A stretch of DNA of 64,000 nt from Alloalcanivorax gelatiniphagus (GTDB lineage Bacteria; Pseudomonadota; Gammaproteobacteria; Pseudomonadales; Alcanivoracaceae). Each line of letters opens with the position of its first letter. Position 1 is the first letter of the stretch. The stretch lies in the NCBI RefSeq assembly GCF_005938655.1, contig NZ_VCQT01000012.1, positions 118,415-182,414 of the forward strand, read 5' to 3'. A program made the position numbers and the translations under genes. The notes below the pieces were generated by a model. The model searched no databases. It was not told the origin of the DNA and saw nothing but the letters and a program-made list of their open reading frames with translations. Shown here piece by piece: positions 34,804 to 43,640 of the stretch.

Positions 34804-35570
34804 TGCGGATCACGCTGGTCAGCCTGTTTCCGGAGATGGCCCGCGCCGTCACCGACTTCGGGGTTACCCGGCGGGCGGTGGAAAACGGCCTGCTGACGCT
34901 GGACACGGTGAACCCCCGGGATTTCACCGAGGACCGGCACCGTACCGTGGACGACCGGCCCTTTGGCGGCGGCCCCGGAATGGTGATGAAGGTGGCGCCG
35001 CTGGAGAAAGCACTGGCGGCGGCCCGGCAGGGCAACCCCGGTGCCCGGGTGGTCTATCTGTCGCCCCAGGGGCGGCCGTTGACCCAGGCCCGGGCGGCGC
35101 GGCTGGCGGCCACACCGGGGCTGATCCTGCTGGCCGGGCGCTATGAAGGCGTGGACGAGCGGCTGATCGAAACCGAGGTGGATGAACAGGTTTCCATCGG
35201 CGACTACGTACTCAGCGGCGGTGAACTGCCGGCGCTGGTGCTGATCGACGCGGTCACCCGGTTGTTGCCCGGAGTACTCGGGCATCAGGATTCGGCGGCC
35301 CAGGATTCGTTCTCCGGAGAACTGGAGAACCTGCTGGACTGCCCGCATTACACGCGGCCCGAGACCTATCGGGACCGCAGCGTGCCTGAGGTACTGCTCA
35401 GCGGCGATCACGAGCGGATTCGCCGCTGGCGGTTGAAACAGGCACTGGGACGCACCTGGCGGTGGCGTCCCGAACTGCTTGAGGCCCGCAAGGCGCGGGG
35501 CTTGAGCCAGGAAGAGAGCGAGTTGCTCGACGAATACATCCGTGAACATCAGGCGGACGGCGGCGAGTAG
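34803..35570 (+). CDS. trmD: tRNA (guanine-N1)-methyltransferase
   Basis: TrmD makes m1G37 in tRNAs and is essential. The 255-residue SPOUT knot enzyme has [38 protein letters not shown], and the AdoMet knot [15 protein letters not shown] with [16 protein letters not shown]. The start is GTG at 34803, overlapping the last base of rimM. Confidence 0.97.
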   Translation: MRITLVSLFPEMARAVTDFGVTRRAVENGLLTLDTVNPRDFTEDRHRTVDDRPFGGGPGMVMKVAPLEKALAAARQGNPGARVVYLSPQGRPLTQARAARLAATPGLILLAGRYEGVDERLIETEVDEQVSIGDYVLSGGELPALVLIDAVTRLLPGVLGHQDSAAQDSFSGELENLLDCPHYTRPETYRDRSVPEVLLSGDHERIRRWRLKQALGRTWRWRPELLEARKARGLSQEESELLDEYIREHQADGGE

Positions 35571-35602
35571 CGATACAGCGACAATGAACCGAGGAGCGCG
35601 CC

Positions 35603-35959
35603 ATGAGCGGCAAGAAACCCCTGATTCAGGAAATCGAACAGGCACAGATGAAAGCGGATGTGCCCGAGTTCGGCGCCGGTGACACCGTCACCGTGCAAGT
35701 GAAAGTAAAGGAAGGCAACCGGGAGCGTCTGCAGGCGTTCCAGGGCGTGGTCATCGCCCGCCGTAACCGCGGCCTGAACTCCGCCTTCACGGTGCGTAAA
35801 GTGTCCCACGGCGTGGGCGTTGAGCGGGTGTTCCAACTGCACAGCCCGATCATCGATTCCATCGAAGTGAACCGCCGCGGTGACGTGCGTCGCGCCAAGC
35901 TGTACTACCTGCGCGAGCGCTCCGGCAAATCCGCGCGGATCAAGGAAAAAATCCGCTAG
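35603..35959 (+). CDS. rplS: 50S ribosomal protein L19
   Basis: L19 is 118 residues, with [34 protein letters not shown] and the conserved C-terminal [20 protein letters not shown]. It sits at the 30S-50S interface. It is the last gene of the operon and is followed by a strong terminator about 110 bases downstream. Confidence 0.98.
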   Translation: MSGKKPLIQEIEQAQMKADVPEFGAGDTVTVQVKVKEGNRERLQAFQGVVIARRNRGLNSAFTVRKVSHGVGVERVFQLHSPIIDSIEVNRRGDVRRAKLYYLRERSGKSARIKEKIR

Positions 35960-36069
35960 GAAACGTTCCCGCGGCGACCGCGTCCGCGAGCCACGTCGCT
36001 TCAGCCTTTGCTGTAGGGCTTTTGGAAGCGACCTCTGGTCCGGCGTGGAGACGACCACGGACCCAAAAA

Positions 36070-36105
36070 GAAGGGCCGCCCCGCAAAGGGCGGCCCTTCT
36101 TTTTT
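36070..36105 (+). terminator. Terminator of the rpsP-rplS operon
   Basis: A perfect 12-bp stem GAAGGGCCGCCC / GGGCGGCCCTTC (36070-36081, 36088-36099) is followed by six T; an A-run precedes it, so it may also work in reverse. Confidence 0.92.
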
Positions 36106-36116
36106 GTGCTTCCCTC

Positions 36117-36187
36117 TGTAGGAGCGGCTTCAGCCGCGATAACCACCACCGTCGAGGCGGATTATCGCGGCTGAAGCCGCTCCTGCA
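36117..36187. repeat. REP pair 4
   Basis: An inverted pair lies at 36117-36142 and 36162-36187; the only difference is CTGCA instead of CTACA at the outer end of the right copy. It is directly after the rplS terminator and before the 3' end of the YeaQ-like gene. Confidence 0.9.
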
Positions 36188-36196
36188 TCGAAAGGA

Positions 36197-36448
36197 TCAG
36201 CGGGCCACCGCCCGGAACACCGCCAGGACCACCAGGGCACCGACGATGGCGGTGAACAGGCTGCCCAGGCTGAACGAACTCACCGGTCCGCCAATGCCCG
36301 CCATGGCGCCCAGCCAGCCGCCCACGATGGCACCGATGATGCCCAGCAAGGTGGTTACGATAAAGCCGCCGCCGTCGCGCCCGGGAATAATCCACTTGGC
36401 GATGATGCCCGCCAGCAAGCCCAGAATGATCCACGACAGAATGCCCAT
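36197..36448 (-). CDS. GlsB/YeaQ/YmgE-family stress-response membrane protein
   Basis: This 83-residue transglycosylase-associated (Transgly_assoc) membrane protein has three helices and conserved glycines: MGILSWIILGLLAGIIAKWI, then GFIVTTLLGIIGAIVGGWLG. The start at 36448 is supported by a GAGGAG site. The family responds to acid or general stress, but its molecular role is not known. It lies between REP pair 4 and the divergent xerD gene. Confidence 0.87.
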   Translation of the reverse strand: MGILSWIILGLLAGIIAKWIIPGRDGGGFIVTTLLGIIGAIVGGWLGAMAGIGGPVSSFSLGSLFTAIVGALVVLAVFRAVAR

Positions 36449-36576
36449 AACACTTGCTCCTCGCTTGTTGAATGTTTCCCTGCCCAGTATGCCAAGAGGC
36501 CGCCGCCGTCCCGGGTAATAAATGGTAAAACCCCGCCGCCGTTGAGTTTTTCCTGGCCTTCGCCAATACTCCCGCC

Positions 36577-37500
36577 ATGCCCACGCCAACCCCCGCACCG
36601 CCGCCCCTGCCCGACGCCGACCAGGCCCTGATCGACGCCTGGCTGGACGGCCAGTGGCTGGAACGGGGGCTGAGCCGCCATACCCTGGACAACTATGGCC
36701 GCGACCTGCGCCAGTTCGGCCAATGGCTGGCCGCCCGCCACCAGGGTCTGGCGCGCTGCCAGCGGTCCGATGTGCTCGACTACCTGGCCGGGCGGGTTGG
36801 CATCAGTGCCCGCTCCCTGGCCCGGCAACTGTCGGCGATGAGGAGCTTTTTCCGCTGGATGAAGCGCGAGAACCGCATCGCCGAGGACCCCACCCTGAAC
36901 GTGGCGCGCCCGCGCCTGGGCCGGCCGCTGCCAAAGACCCTCTCGGAAGCGGAGGTGGAAGCCCTGCTGGCGGCGCCGGATCTGGACGATGCCCTGGGGC
37001 TGCGGGACCGGGCCATGCTGGAAGTGCTCTACGCCTCCGGTTTGCGGGTGTCGGAACTGGTGGGCCTGACCCTGGGGCAGGTGAACACCCGCCAGGGGCT
37101 GGTGCGGGTGGTCGGCAAGGGCGACAAGGAACGGCTGGTGCCCCTGGGCGAGGAGGCGCTGCACTGGCTGGAGCGCTATCTGCGCGACGGCCGGCCGGCG
37201 CTGCTCGGCGACGACCGGGAGGTGCTGTTTCCCAGCCGGCGGGGCACGCGCATGACGCGCCAGACCTTCTGGCACCGCATCAAGCAGCTGGCGGTGCGGG
37301 CGGGAGTGCAAAAGTCGCTTTCCCCCCATACACTCAGGCATGCCTTCGCCACCCATCTGCTTAACCATGGCGCCGATCTGAGAGTGGTGCAGCTGTTGCT
37401 GGGGCATAGCGATCTGTCCACCACCCAGATCTACACCCATGTGGCCCAGCACCGCCTGCGGGAGGTCTACGACGCCCACCATCCGCGCTCGGGAACCTGA
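36577..37500 (+). CDS. xerD: Site-specific tyrosine recombinase XerD
   Basis: XerD with XerC resolves chromosome dimers at dif. The 307-residue protein has an N-terminal SAM-like core-binding domain (about 17-108) and a catalytic domain. The full catalytic set is visible: Arg157 (ASGLRVSEL), Lys181 (GKGDKERLVP), His251 and Arg254 (SPHTLRHAFATH), His277 (LLLGHSDL) and Tyr286 (TTQIYTHV). The assignment as XerD rather than XerC comes from the neighbouring dsbC and hom-thrC genes, as in Pseudomonas. It is not linked to a mobile element. Confidence 0.93.
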   Translation: MPTPTPAPPPLPDADQALIDAWLDGQWLERGLSRHTLDNYGRDLRQFGQWLAARHQGLARCQRSDVLDYLAGRVGISARSLARQLSAMRSFFRWMKRENRIAEDPTLNVARPRLGRPLPKTLSEAEVEALLAAPDLDDALGLRDRAMLEVLYASGLRVSELVGLTLGQVNTRQGLVRVVGKGDKERLVPLGEEALHWLERYLRDGRPALLGDDREVLFPSRRGTRMTRQTFWHRIKQLAVRAGVQKSLSPHTLRHAFATHLLNHGADLRVVQLLLGHSDLSTTQIYTHVAQHRLREVYDAHHPRSGT

Positions 37501-37575
37501 CTCCCGTGGCCTGAGTCCTATATCATCAAAGCCCGCCCCCGCCCGGCGGACAACATGGAACTGGAGAACGACACA

Positions 37576-38310
37576 ATGAAAGCACTGACCGCCGCCGCCC
37601 TCGGCCTGCTGGCCGTTACGGCGATTGCCCGTGCCGATGGGGGCATCGACGAGAAAGCGTTCCGCGCCGAATTCAAGCAGGCGTTTCCGCGCGCCAACAT
37701 CACCGCCATCGATCCCTCCCCGGCGGACGGTCTGGTGGAAGTGGAGATCAATGGCAGCGACATCATCTACGCCTCCACCGACGGCAAGCTGATTTTCACC
37801 GGCGACGTGATCCAGATGCGCGACGCCGGGCCGGTGAACCTGAAGGAAGAGCGCTACGAGAAAGTGCGCCGCGACGGTCTGGCCGGCCTGGATAAATCCA
37901 GCATGATCACCTACCCCGCCAAGGGTAAGGAGAAAGCGGAGATCTTCGCCTTCACCGACATCACCTGCGGCTACTGCCGCAAGCTGCACCGCCATATCGA
38001 GGACTACACCAAGGCCGGCATCACCGTGCACTATCTGGCGTTCCCCCGCGGCGGGCCGGATTCCCAGTCCGCCGAGGACATGCGCCATATCTGGTGTGAC
38101 GCCAAACCCGCCCAGGCGCTCACCGCCGCCAAGCTGAACGACAGCATTTCCGACGCGGACCTGGGCGACTGCGCCGAGGCGGTGGACCGGGACTACAAGA
38201 TGGGCCTGGACTTCGGCGTGCGGGGCACCCCGGCGATCTACACCGCCGAGGGCCAGCAACTGGGTGGCTACGTGACCCCGGAGCAACTCCGGCAGCGCCT
38301 CGACCTGTAA
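37576..38310 (+). CDS. dsbC: Thiol:disulfide isomerase DsbC
   Basis: DsbC is a periplasmic V-shaped dimer that reshuffles wrong disulfides. From ATG 37576 the 244-residue precursor starts with a signal peptide (MKALTAAALGLLAVTAIARA). An N-terminal dimerisation domain and a thioredoxin domain follow, with the active site Cys131-Gly-Tyr-Cys134 and the cis-proline loop RGTPAIYT. A second cysteine pair typical of DsbC is present (IWCDAKP and LGDCAEA). It follows xerD and ends in a terminator. Confidence 0.95.
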   Translation: MKALTAAALGLLAVTAIARADGGIDEKAFRAEFKQAFPRANITAIDPSPADGLVEVEINGSDIIYASTDGKLIFTGDVIQMRDAGPVNLKEERYEKVRRDGLAGLDKSSMITYPAKGKEKAEIFAFTDITCGYCRKLHRHIEDYTKAGITVHYLAFPRGGPDSQSAEDMRHIWCDAKPAQALTAAKLNDSISDADLGDCAEAVDRDYKMGLDFGVRGTPAIYTAEGQQLGGYVTPEQLRQRLDL

Positions 38311-38327
38311 CCGGTCCGGCGGCCCGC

Positions 38328-38372
38328 AGGCCCCGCCAGACGGCGCTTTGCGCCGCGCTGGCGGGGCCTTTT
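38328..38372 (+). terminator. Terminator after dsbC
   Basis: A 12-bp stem AGGCCCCGCCAG / CTGGCGGGGCCT (38328-38339, 38358-38369) with an inner GGCGC/GCGCC arm is followed by four T. Confidence 0.85.
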
Positions 38373-38400
38373 ACATTGACGGCGGCAGGTTGCCCCGTTA

Positions 38401-39630
38401 ATGTGTCCGGCTTCCGATTCCCCCCGCCAAGGTGATGCCGTGGAAGCTGATTTTCAGCGCATCAAGCGCTTGCCCCCCTATGTCTTCAACATCGTCGGCG
38501 AGTTGAAGATGGCGGCGCGTGCCCGGGGTGAGGACATCATTGATTTCGGCATGGGCAACCCGGACCAGCCGACCCCCAAGCACATCGTCGACAAGCTCAC
38601 CGAGGCGGCCCAGCGGGGCGACACCCACCGCTATTCCCAGTCCAAGGGGATTCCGCGGCTGCGCCGGGCGATCACCGACTGGTACCGGCGCCGTTACCAG
38701 GTGGAGCTGGACCCGGCCTCCGAGGCCATCGTCACCATCGGCTCCAAGGAAGGCCTGGCCCATCTGGCCCTCGCCACCATGGGCCCCGGCGACACCGTGC
38801 TGGTGCCCAACCCCAGCTATCCGATCCACCCCTATGGCTTTGTTATCGCCAACGCGGACATTCGTCATGTGCCGCTGGTGGAAGGCGTGGACTTCTTCGA
38901 GGAGCTGGTGCGCGCCATCAAGGAATCCTGGCCCAAGCCGAAACTGCTGGTGCTGAATTTTCCCGGCAACCCCACCGCCCAATGCGTGGACCTGGAGTTC
39001 TTCGAGAAGGTGGTGGCCATCGCCCGGGAATACGGCATCTGGGTGGTGCACGACATCGCCTACGCGGACATCGTGTTCGACGGCTACCAGGCGCCCTCGA
39101 TTCTGCAGGTGGAAGGCGCCCGCGACGTGGCGGTGGAGTTCTTCTCCCTGTCCAAGAGCTACAACATGCCCGGCTGGCGGGTGGGCTTCTGCTGCGGCAA
39201 CAAGGAGCTGATTCACGCCCTGGCGCGCATCAAGTCCTATCTGGACTACGGCACCTTCACGCCGATCCAGGTGGCCGCCATCGCCGCCCTGGAAGGTGAT
39301 CAAAGCTGCGTCGGCGAGATCCGCGACCTCTACCAGCGGCGCCGCGACGTGCTCTGCGACGGCCTCTGCGAGCTGGGCTGGACGGTGGAAAAGCCCCGCG
39401 CCACCATGTTCGTATGGGCACCCTTGCCGGCCGCGTACCGGGCCATGGGCTCCCTGGAGTTTTCCAAGAAACTGCTGAAGGAAGCCGGCGTGGCGGTTTC
39501 CCCCGGCATTGGCTTCGGCGAATACGGCGACGATCATGTGCGCTTCGCCCTGATTGAAAACGAACAACGCACCCGGCAGGCCCTGCGTGGCATCAAGAAG
39601 ATGTTCCGCGCCGACGGCCTGCTGGACTGA
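38401..39630 (+). CDS. alaC: Alanine transaminase (AlaC-type PLP aminotransferase)
   Basis: This fold-type I aminotransferase makes alanine from pyruvate and glutamate. It has 409 residues from ATG 38401, although GTG 38440 ([14 protein letters not shown]) is a plausible later start that begins at the conserved region. Motifs are [19 protein letters not shown], the NFPGNPTAQ loop, HDIAYAD and the PLP lysine in [16 protein letters not shown]. It is just upstream of hom and thrC with a 15-base gap, so alanine and threonine synthesis are probably co-transcribed. Confidence 0.93.
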   Translation: MCPASDSPRQGDAVEADFQRIKRLPPYVFNIVGELKMAARARGEDIIDFGMGNPDQPTPKHIVDKLTEAAQRGDTHRYSQSKGIPRLRRAITDWYRRRYQVELDPASEAIVTIGSKEGLAHLALATMGPGDTVLVPNPSYPIHPYGFVIANADIRHVPLVEGVDFFEELVRAIKESWPKPKLLVLNFPGNPTAQCVDLEFFEKVVAIAREYGIWVVHDIAYADIVFDGYQAPSILQVEGARDVAVEFFSLSKSYNMPGWRVGFCCGNKELIHALARIKSYLDYGTFTPIQVAAIAALEGDQSCVGEIRDLYQRRRDVLCDGLCELGWTVEKPRATMFVWAPLPAAYRAMGSLEFSKKLLKEAGVAVSPGIGFGEYGDDHVRFALIENEQRTRQALRGIKKMFRADGLLD

Positions 39631-39645
39631 CTGAGAGGAAAGCGT

Positions 39646-40947
39646 GTGAACCCGGTAAAGGTCGGTATCGCGGGCCTGGGCACCGTGGGCTCAGGTACCG
39701 TCAACGTACTGAAACGCAACGCCCGGGAAATCGCCCGGCGGGTGGGCCGTCCCATTGAGATCGCCCATATTGGCGCGCGCCGTGACAACCCGGACTGCGA
39801 CATCACCGGGGTGCGCGTTTCCCGGGATATCTTCGCGGTGGCCACCGATCCCGAGGTGGACATCCTGGTGGAACTGATCGGTGGCACCGACACCGCCCGG
39901 GAGCTGGTGCTCACGGCGATTCGCGCCGGCAAGCACATCGTCACCGCCAACAAGGCGCTGATCGCCGAGCACGGCAACGAGATCTTCCACGCCGCCCACG
40001 AGAACGGCGTGGACGTGGCGTTCGAAGCGGCGGTGGCCGGCGGTATCCCGATTCTCAAATCCCTGGGCGAGGGCCTGGCCGCCAACCACATCAACTGGGT
40101 GGCGGGCATCATCAACGGCACCGGCAACTACATCCTCACCGAGATGGAGCAGGGCGGTCGCGCCTTCGCCGAGGTGCTCAAGGAAGCCCAGGAGCTGGGC
40201 TATGCCGAAGCCGACCCGACCTTCGACGTGGAAGGCGTGGACGCCGCCCACAAGCTCACCATCATCGCCTCCATCGCCTTTGGCATTCCGCTGCAGTTTT
40301 CCAAGGTGTACATGGAAGGCATCGGCCGCATCACCATCGAGGATGTGAAAAGCGCTGCCCAGTTCGGCTACCGCATCAAGCATCTGGGCATCGCCAAGGA
40401 CACCGGTAACGGCATCGAGCTGCGCGTGCATCCGACCCTGATCCCCACCGAGACCATGCTGTCGGCGGTGAACGGCGTGATGAACGCGGTGATGATCGAC
40501 GGCGACGCGGTGGGGCCGACCATGTACTACGGCGCCGGCGCCGGCGCCGAACCCACCGCCTCGGCGGTGGTGGCGGACATTATCGAGATGGGCCGCGCGC
40601 TCACCGTGGACCATGAGGAGCGGGTGCCCTACCTGGGCTTCCACGCCGACCAGATGTCCGACGAGCGCATCCTCACCATTGACGATGTGTCCTGTGGCTT
40701 CTATTTGCGCCTGCACGTGCAGGACAAGCCCGGCGTGCTGGCCGACGTGACCCGCATTCTCAGCGACAACCGGGTCAGCATCGAAGCCATGGTGCAGAAG
40801 GAAACCGAAGAAGGGCTGGTGCCCATCGTGATGATGACCCATCGGGTGCTGGAGGGCGACATGAACGCCGCCCTGGCGGAGATCGCCGCCCTGGACACCG
40901 TGGACAAGAACATAATGCGCATCCGCGTGGAAACGCTGGACGCCTGA
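39646..40947 (+). CDS. hom: Homoserine dehydrogenase
   Basis: Hom reduces aspartate semialdehyde to homoserine with NAD(P)H. The 433 residues include the Rossmann motif VGIAGLGTVGSGTVNVL, the catalytic domain with INGTGNYILTEM and YAEADPTFDVEGVDAAHKL, and a C-terminal ACT domain (KPGVLADVTRILSDNRVSIE), which implies feedback control by threonine. GTG start at 39646 after an AGAGGAAAG site. It is followed by thrC 21 bases downstream. Confidence 0.97.
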   Translation: MNPVKVGIAGLGTVGSGTVNVLKRNAREIARRVGRPIEIAHIGARRDNPDCDITGVRVSRDIFAVATDPEVDILVELIGGTDTARELVLTAIRAGKHIVTANKALIAEHGNEIFHAAHENGVDVAFEAAVAGGIPILKSLGEGLAANHINWVAGIINGTGNYILTEMEQGGRAFAEVLKEAQELGYAEADPTFDVEGVDAAHKLTIIASIAFGIPLQFSKVYMEGIGRITIEDVKSAAQFGYRIKHLGIAKDTGNGIELRVHPTLIPTETMLSAVNGVMNAVMIDGDAVGPTMYYGAGAGAEPTASAVVADIIEMGRALTVDHEERVPYLGFHADQMSDERILTIDDVSCGFYLRLHVQDKPGVLADVTRILSDNRVSIEAMVQKETEEGLVPIVMMTHRVLEGDMNAALAEIAALDTVDKNIMRIRVETLDA

Positions 40948-40968
40948 GACGCTTAGAGAGACCAAGCC

Positions 40969-42111
40969 ATGCCATTCCGTGACCGTTACACCGGCCTGAT
41001 CAACCGTTACCGCGACCACCTGCCGGTCAACGACGACACCCCCCTGATCAGCCTGGGCGAGGGCAACACGCCGCTGATCCGGCTCAAGAACATTCCGCGC
41101 CTGCTCGGCAAGGACGTGGACATCTACGTCAAATACGAAGGTCTCAACCCCACCGGCTCGTTCAAGGACCGGGGCATGACCATGGCGGTGACCAAGGCGG
41201 TGGAAGAGGGCAGCAACGCCATCATCTGCGCCTCCACCGGCAACACCTCGGCGGCGGCGGCGGCCTATGCGGCCCGTGCCGGCATCACCGCCTTCGTGAT
41301 CATTCCGGAAGGCAAGATCGCCATGGGCAAGCTGGCCCAGGCGATGATGTACGGCGCCGTGATCATGCAGATCCGTGGCAACTTCGACCAGGGCATGCAG
41401 CTGGTCAAGGAAGTGGCTGCCCAGGCGCCGGTGACCATCGTTAACTCGGTGAACCCCTATCGTCTGCAGGGGCAGAAAACCGCCGCCTTCGAGATCATCG
41501 AGGAGCTGGGCCGGGCGCCGGATTACCACTGCCTGCCGGTGGGCAACGCGGGCAATATCACCGCCCACTGGATCGGCTATTGCGAGTATTCCTCGGCCAA
41601 GAGCGACCTGATCACCGAGGCCTGCGCCTTCTGCGAAGGCAAATGCCGTTATGCCGGCGGCCCGGTGATCGGCGGCCGTCCGAAGATGGTCGGCTACCAG
41701 GCCAACGGCGCCGCGCCGTTCCTGCGCGGCGCGCCGGTGCAAGACCCGGAAACCGTGGCCACCGCCATCCGTATCGGCAACCCGCAATCCTGGGACAAGG
41801 CCTGGAAAGTGAAGGAAGAGTCCGGCGGCTGGTTCGACGAACTGACCGACCAGGAGATTCTGGCGGCGCAGAAAATGCTCGCCGAAAAAGAAGGGATCTT
41901 CTGCGAGCCCGCCTCCGCCGCTTCCATCGGCGGTGCCATGCGCGACATCAAGGCGGGCAAGATCGCCGAGGGCTCCACGGTGGTGTGCACGCTCACCGGC
42001 AACGGCCTCAAGGACCCGGATACCGCCATCGATCAGTGCAAGGATTCACGCATGGTGACCATCGATGCGGACCTGGGCGCGGTGCGCGATGCCATCGTCA
42101 GTAACATGTGA
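40969..42111 (+). CDS. thrC: Threonine synthase
   Basis: This PLP enzyme converts O-phosphohomoserine to threonine. The 380-residue protein is of the shorter class. The PLP lysine is in [15 protein letters not shown], the phosphate loop is [13 protein letters not shown], and a serine-glycine rich [17 protein letters not shown] follows the lysine segment. No ThrB kinase gene is in the window, so it lies elsewhere or is replaced. It is the last gene of the alaC-hom-thrC unit, with a clear terminator. Confidence 0.97.
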   Translation: MPFRDRYTGLINRYRDHLPVNDDTPLISLGEGNTPLIRLKNIPRLLGKDVDIYVKYEGLNPTGSFKDRGMTMAVTKAVEEGSNAIICASTGNTSAAAAAYAARAGITAFVIIPEGKIAMGKLAQAMMYGAVIMQIRGNFDQGMQLVKEVAAQAPVTIVNSVNPYRLQGQKTAAFEIIEELGRAPDYHCLPVGNAGNITAHWIGYCEYSSAKSDLITEACAFCEGKCRYAGGPVIGGRPKMVGYQANGAAPFLRGAPVQDPETVATAIRIGNPQSWDKAWKVKEESGGWFDELTDQEILAAQKMLAEKEGIFCEPASAASIGGAMRDIKAGKIAEGSTVVCTLTGNGLKDPDTAIDQCKDSRMVTIDADLGAVRDAIVSNM

Positions 42112-42140
42112 AAATCGCCGTTTTTATTTACGGTGAATGA

Positions 42141-42172
42141 AAAAGCGCGGCGTCCAACGCCGCGCTTTTTTT
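42141..42172 (+). terminator. Terminator after thrC
   Basis: The stem GCGCGGCGT / ACGCCGCGC with flanking A and T runs (42141-42172) ends in seven T. Confidence 0.92.
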
Positions 42173-42206
42173 GTCTTGATATTTTCTGTTTTTATTTTTC
42201 TGGCAC

Positions 42207-42225
42207 AAGAATGATTATCATCGCC
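42207..42225. promoter_or_regulatory. Weak Fur-like box upstream of the porin gene
   Basis: AAGAATGATTATCATCGCC matches 13 of 19 positions of the classical Fur palindrome; the central AATGAT-ATCAT part is good and the right flank is poor. It is just upstream of the porin promoter. Confidence 0.28.
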
Positions 42226-42231
42226 GAAAAG

Positions 42232-42259
42232 TTCCGCCATTTTTCAATATTTTTATAAT
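42232..42259 (+). promoter_or_regulatory. Promoter of the porin gene
   Basis: A perfect TATAAT at 42254-42259 has a weak TTCCGC at 42232-42237. This predicts a leader of about 115 bases before the ATG at 42383; the leader has no recognisable riboswitch. Confidence 0.45.
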
Positions 42260-42382
42260 TCGCCAAACCCCTGTATTGGAAGGCTTTTTCCTCGATTGCA
42301 AGAGGCTTGGAGTCGGTCTCCTCGTTTGACATTGGTTCTCTGATCCTTAGGCTTTCACCTACCTGAAGCTGGGGAGACAATA

Positions 42383-43531
42383 ATGAAGACTCTTATCAAA
42401 ACGCCCGCGATGGGCTTGATCGCGGTGTCGGCCGCTGCTGCGTCCTTGACGCTGCCGACCTCCGCCCATGCCGGCGCCGAGCTGAGCGCCGGGGTTTGGT
42501 GGGTGTATCAGAACATCACCAAATCCGATTTCAATTCACCCGCCTTCAATGAAGATCTGGACAACGAAACCGGCGGCAACTTCGCCGATCCCGCCCTGAT
42601 TATTTACGCCGACGACGACGGCAGCTATGGCCCCTGGCACTTCAGCGCCGAAACCCGTTTTGGCACCGGTTCGTTCACCGACCCCTCCAGCAACAACAGC
42701 GGCGACAACCTGACCGTTCACAAAGCCTGGATCGGTTACGACGTCACCGACGACAGCAGCCTGAAAATCGGTAAAAGCCAGGTGCCGTTCGGTTGGAAGA
42801 CGGCGAACTTCTGGCCCGGTGATGGCCTGCAGGGCGGCTACGGCGACCAGATGGACGTGGGCCTCAAGTACAGCGGTGACGCCGGTGCTTTCCACTACGA
42901 CGTGGCCTACTACCACCAGGACGACTGGGGTGAGGACTCCACCGACACCGTGGACGACAACGGCCACTGGGGTTCCAGCGACACCTACCGGAAAATCAAA
43001 ACCGGCGTGGTGAATCTGGATTGGAACTTCATGGAACACCACACCGTCGGTGTGTCCGCCCAGTACGGCCGCCTGCAGGATCTGGTGCCGGTGGCGGCGG
43101 GCAATCCGTCCGCCAGCAATGACGACGGCAGCCACCGCGCCTACGACCTGCACTACATGTTCGAGAAGGACAACTGGACCGCCAAGTACCGTTTCATCAG
43201 CGTGGAGCGGGACTTCGGAGGCATGGACGCACTGCTGGCCTCCGCCAACGCACCGGTGGATGACAAGATCGAGAACCAGCGCCATGTGGTGGAGCTGGGC
43301 TACAACCACGACGACTGGTTCTATTACATCGACGCCGGTGTCGCCAGCACCGACACCACCGGCAACGACGCCGACGACGTGGAATTCTTCGCGCCGGGCG
43401 TGCGTTATCAGTACGGCCCCGGCTGGATCTACGTCGAGTATCTGCAGTCCGACGGTGACATCAACGCCTACGGTGATGTTTACGAATCGGACTTCAACGC
43501 CTTCTACGTCGCCTTCGATTTCTACTTCTAG
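42383..43531 (+). CDS. Outer-membrane porin, phosphate-selective porin O/P-like
   Basis: This 382-residue beta-barrel protein has a signal peptide (cleavage likely after residue 30, SAHA-G). It then has many amphipathic strands with aromatic ends, such as VHKAWIGYDVTDDSSLKIGK and WIYVEYLQSDGD, and it ends in a C-terminal Phe (FYVAFDFYF), the BAM signal. The segment GKSQVPFGWKTANFWPGD is typical of OprO/P-like and related porins. The protein is very acidic, which suits a marine surface. The substrate is unknown. It is 109 bases upstream of a BCCT carrier with no strong terminator between, so they may work together. Confidence 0.8.
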   Translation: MKTLIKTPAMGLIAVSAAAASLTLPTSAHAGAELSAGVWWVYQNITKSDFNSPAFNEDLDNETGGNFADPALIIYADDDGSYGPWHFSAETRFGTGSFTDPSSNNSGDNLTVHKAWIGYDVTDDSSLKIGKSQVPFGWKTANFWPGDGLQGGYGDQMDVGLKYSGDAGAFHYDVAYYHQDDWGEDSTDTVDDNGHWGSSDTYRKIKTGVVNLDWNFMEHHTVGVSAQYGRLQDLVPVAAGNPSASNDDGSHRAYDLHYMFEKDNWTAKYRFISVERDFGGMDALLASANAPVDDKIENQRHVVELGYNHDDWFYYIDAGVASTDTTGNDADDVEFFAPGVRYQYGPGWIYVEYLQSDGDINAYGDVYESDFNAFYVAFDFYF

Positions 43532-43554
43532 TCGTCGGTCGGTCGTCCCTCTTT

Positions 43555-43577
43555 CAGCCGGACCCTCGGGCCGGCTG
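43555..43577 (+). other. Intercistronic hairpin between porin and BCCT genes
   Basis: CAGCCGG and CCGGCTG form a 7-bp stem with a 9-base loop and no T-run. It could stabilise the porin message or reduce readthrough into the transporter gene. Confidence 0.4.
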
Positions 43578-43640
43578 AGTCCCCGTGCGGAACCGTCGCG
43601 CCCGCCACGGTTCCGCGCATGACACAAAAGGAGTCATGCC

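Noticed and set aside
36577..37500. Integrase of a mobile element
   Set aside because: The catalytic set and the dsbC/hom/thrC neighbourhood mark it as chromosomal XerD; no attachment repeats or phage genes surround it.
39600..39645. Threonine attenuator leader before hom
   Set aside because: The gap to alaC is only 15 bases; no Thr/Ile-rich leader peptide or alternating hairpins are present.
42192..42380. Minus-strand 62-codon frame in front of the porin gene
   Set aside because: It overlaps the thrC terminator region, the likely promoter and the Fur-like box, and has no ribosome site or homology.
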